From Candidozyma auris (taxonomy: Eukaryota; Ascomycota; Pichiomycetes; Serinales; Metschnikowiaceae), in the NCBI RefSeq assembly GCF_003013715.1, contig NC_072818.1, positions 496,001 through 560,000 of the forward strand: a stretch of 64,000 nt of DNA, read 5' to 3'. Under the pieces are notes generated by a model, which was not told the DNA's origin, did no database searches, and saw nothing but the letters and a program-made list of their open reading frames with translations. The translations under genes were made by a program, and so were the position numbers. This document shows positions 61,314 to 64,000 of this stretch, piece by piece (positions within the stretch are counted from its first letter, which is position 1; every line of letters starts with the position of its first letter).

Positions 61314-62516
61314 CTATGGATGGTATAGGCTCGCTACGTGCTCCGCGATTGCCCATGATGAGGTGAGGCCGGGACTTTCTATACCTATAAGGTTCACAAA
61401 CCCTTTGAACCCATCCTCCTTGATGTAGTAATCCGCAAACCTTTGACGGTTTTCCTCCTGCGACAAGAGCTTTGGCCGTACGCCTGAGTACGATGGCTGC
61501 AACTGATCTGGAGTTATGCTCGGAAAGTAGGTTGCGATGGATTTGGCGGCTTCTTCGATTCTGTTCGCAGAAACGTCGTAATTTAACTCCAGAGCGCTGT
61601 TGCAGTCAACCCATTCCAAGTCCGGTCCAAAGCGCAACTGCCCGCCCAAGTCGAATGTCAAGTGAGTGCCCAAACTCGACGCATTGGGATTGGGACATGG
61701 GTAAATGAGCTTGGAAGTGATTTTACTTGTGGGAAGTGGAGTTTCTGGTGCGTAAGCGTAGTAGCTTCCCTTGGCGAAGTAGCTCTTGAAGTGACGTTCT
61801 TTTGGTAGCACCATGTTGGCGACTTCTTGTGCAAAAAGGCCTGCTGAGTTCACAATGTTATCGGAAGTGATTTCAAATTGCTCCCCGGAGCCCTGCTCCG
61901 TGCAAGCTATTCTGTACTGAGGTATTGATGCTTCGTATTCGACATCGTCCACCTTTGTGTTGATGGCTACTGTTCCGTCATTGTTTTCAAACTCTGCCTG
62001 GAAGAACAAGGTCAAATCGTGAGCCAGGATGATTCCAGTAGTTGGAGACTCAAGGGCACCTGCCTCGGCCCTTATCAATGGAAATTGCCTTTTAGCTTGA
62101 TTGGCAGAGACAAGCGATACTGGAACGCCCAAACTATCAGCGTTCTTTTGAAGCCCTTCGATGTACTGTTGTTCCTTCTCGTTCTGAGCCACAACCCACT
62201 TCCCACACTGTTTATATGGCACAAGTGCAGCATCGAGCTTATCATAAATTAAGTTTTTTCCTCGGATACAAAACTTTGCCTTGAGTGAGTCTTTCGGGTA
62301 ATACAATCCAGCGTGAATAACTTCTGAGTTTCGACTGGTCGTCTCCATGCCTAGCATCTCGTGTTGCTCGAGGAGCGTAACATTATTCCCCGGTACTTTC
62401 TGGAGTTCGGCGGCGATTGCCGTACCTACAACACCTCCTCCAATGACAACATGTGAGAAGTCTGCCAATTGTCTGTTGGTAAGGCTGAACTGACGCTTGA
62501 CAGTTCGTTGCAACAT
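61314..62516 (-). CDS. L-2-hydroxyglutarate dehydrogenase, mitochondrial (FAD)
   Basis: A 400-aa FAD-dependent oxidoreductase of the L2HGDH/LhgO family. A basic N-terminus (MLQRTVKRQFSLTNRQ) could be a presequence. The FAD motif VVIGGGVVGTAIAAELQ is at residues 23-39, with LLEQHEMLGMETTSRNSEVIHAGLYYP, NSAGLFAQEVA and the C-terminal GIESPGLTSSWAIAEHVA, all classical for L2HGDH. It oxidises L-2-hydroxyglutarate to 2-oxoglutarate, a metabolite-repair step. From memory S. cerevisiae lacks a clear orthologue while CUG-clade yeasts have one. The ATG at 62516 is the first in frame. Confidence 0.93.
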   Translation of the reverse strand: MLQRTVKRQFSLTNRQLADFSHVVIGGGVVGTAIAAELQKVPGNNVTLLEQHEMLGMETTSRNSEVIHAGLYYPKDSLKAKFCIRGKNLIYDKLDAALVPYKQCGKWVVAQNEKEQQYIEGLQKNADSLGVPVSLVSANQAKRQFPLIRAEAGALESPTTGIILAHDLTLFFQAEFENNDGTVAINTKVDDVEYEASIPQYRIACTEQGSGEQFEITSDNIVNSAGLFAQEVANMVLPKERHFKSYFAKGSYYAYAPETPLPTSKITSKLIYPCPNPNASSLGTHLTFDLGGQLRFGPDLEWVDCNSALELNYDVSANRIEEAAKSIATYFPSITPDQLQPSYSGVRPKLLSQEENRQRFADYYIKEDGFKGFVNLIGIESPGLTSSWAIAEHVASLYHP

Positions 62517-64000
62517 GTGTCAAATTTTCGGCTTGAAATCTTCATCTGGGGTAATCAAGCACCCGTGCACCATGGCATCGGGAGGCCTCATATACGTCAT
62601 CTTACATCGAAGTGAAATCACAACAAATCTTGGTTCATAGTCATTAAGATATTACAGCAGCACTTTGCCAAAGAAAGGCTGAAGAATGAGCATGCAAACT
62701 TTTATGTGCTATCATTGTCACTGAAGGTGCAAATTTGCGGGAGTTCGTGAAGTTCCGTTGGCTGCAAATGAGCCATTTACAACCACGTCAGATTATGGCA
62801 ATTTCTGTAGCAGTTCACCAAGTGGGAACTCTATCTGTCCTCCTAATGCAGTTTGTTTTTCGATGGTTGGTTTTGACGTCATCATCCGTACGACGGTAAT
62901 CTTCTTATATTTAACTTACATCCGCGAAATACATGTTTTTGTGGAAACCTGTTTTTTGTAAATCTGGATGTAATTATGGATATCTTCAAAGATGTTTTCT
63001 TAACCATTGGGGAAATCGAAAACACATCATCCCCTGGGGAATGGTAAGTTAGTAGAGTCGTCTCCAGCTTTCGATGAGTCTTTTTTTTTAAACAAATTTT
63101 TTTTTCTCTTCACGAACTGAGAAACCGCGGGAATTTTTCGGGCCAAAAGTATACTGTGCTTGCTGGAGCTTTTCTCATTTTGGACGACTCATTTGCAGCC
63201 AAGTACACTAGATGCATCGAAGGCTTCAAGTAGCTCGCTTAATCGCACAGAACAAATCACACTATCGCTGTGCAGGCCCTGCTTTCCTTTCTTTCCAAGC
63301 TAAGGTTTGGACGAAATATGATATTATGGTAAAAGCTTGAATTGGGTGAATTATTGATTGCTTCACCATATCATAGAATTGACCTCTTCTTTATTTCCTG
63401 AAACAGTGAGCTATCGTTTACTTGTACTCGCTTCGTGATTCTTGCGAAAAGTTAACAAGAAAGTCCAAAAACACATATGCCCTCTTGACTTGATTTCTTT
63501 TTATTTTGAAAAAACATATTCGAATCAAAGTAAATAAAACTATATTGTGAAACTGCTTCAAAAGTTAACGTGAGCCTGAGATTTAGCTTAGTTGCTTGAT
63601 GGGTCAACCTTGAGGCGAATACTGAATTCTCAAAAGCATACTCTAGTTTCTTAAATACTCGGAGAAAACCTCGACAGTATCGAAGCAAACCACACCAAAT
63701 ACTTTTAGGACTCTTTCGGCTATTCTTTTTATAGACAATACTCTGATTGAAATGAATAAAAGAATATCAGTATAGTAAACAGACCTTCAGTCAGCTTCTT
63801 TCATTTGAGAATGGTACCCTACAGAGGTGTAAAAGTCTCTAGTTTTCTACACCCTGAATACACTAGTCTAACCACAACAGAACCTACGGTGTATCAATAA
63901 GTCCTACAGAAAATAGAGTACATCTACATGCATGTTTATAATTTTTCCGACAGATTTCTGTTTAAAGTGAACAAAACCATGCCATAACTACAACAGGCCT
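62517..64000. other. AT-rich right-edge intergenic region
   Basis: 1.5 kb with no supported gene. Recurring motif copies are at 62759-62769 and 63192-63201. Composition after about 63280 is AT-rich by eye, with no tandem repeat visible. The largest minus-strand frame (63452-63688, 78 codons) has no recognisable content. Confidence 0.5.

Noticed and set aside
63046..63150. TACTAAC followed by CAG on the minus strand near 63040, a possible intron end
   Set aside because: No open frame lies on either side and no good donor is nearby.

Overview
This 64 kb window is chromosomal DNA from an ascomycete yeast of the CUG-Ser clade. Genes are compact, mostly intron-poor and on both strands, with typical yeast orthologues throughout. 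Four CTG codons fall where the Saccharomyces cerevisiae orthologues, as I remember them, carry serine (HAS1 residue 318, RPC17 residue 12, CCT3 residue 23, KIN28 residue 61), so CTG should be read as Ser. The gene set fits a Clavispora / Candida auris-like (Metschnikowiaceae) yeast, but the species is an inference that the sequence alone does not prove.

Layout, left to right. 1-6 kb: an unrecognised membrane-anchored ORF, GOT1 (with a 47-nt intron) and a large orphan ORF. 6-13 kb: HUA1-like, PUT2, a dynamitin (JNM1-like) and RBG1. 13-20 kb: EFG1 (the rRNA-processing factor) convergent with SLH1. 20-22 kb: a decayed Ty1/copia retrotransposon. 22-29 kb: HAS1, a TRM61-family methyltransferase, an amino-acid permease and RPC17. 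29-38 kb: ROG1-like lipase, SNN1-like, OST3, RIM13 and GPI10. 39-41 kb: a highly expressed ADH and ATG16. 42-50 kb: a YML020W-like protein, PHO2/GRF10, MSS2 and DUN1 (with a second short intron). 50-62 kb: TIP20, CCT3, CYK3, KIN28 and an L-2-hydroxyglutarate dehydrogenase. The last 1.5 kb is AT-rich and shows no gene. I found no tRNA, rRNA or CRISPR array.

Functional themes are housekeeping: rRNA/ribosome biogenesis (EFG1, HAS1, SLH1, RBG1), RNA polymerase function (RPC17, KIN28), secretion and glycosylation (GOT1, TIP20, OST3, GPI10), autophagy/endolysosome (ATG16, SNN1), signalling (RIM13, DUN1, PHO2), mitochondria (PUT2, MSS2, L2HGDH, TRM61-like) and the cytoskeleton (JNM1, CYK3, CCT3).

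The most unusual signal is not a gene. A short motif, WTGGYTGCRAAAA in either orientation, occurs about 28 times in the non-coding DNA. My scan of the coding DNA, which is about twice as long, found it only about twice. Most genes have a copy within about 60-620 bp of the start codon. In the ADH promoter it abuts the TATA box. It behaves like the binding site of a general promoter factor that I cannot name.
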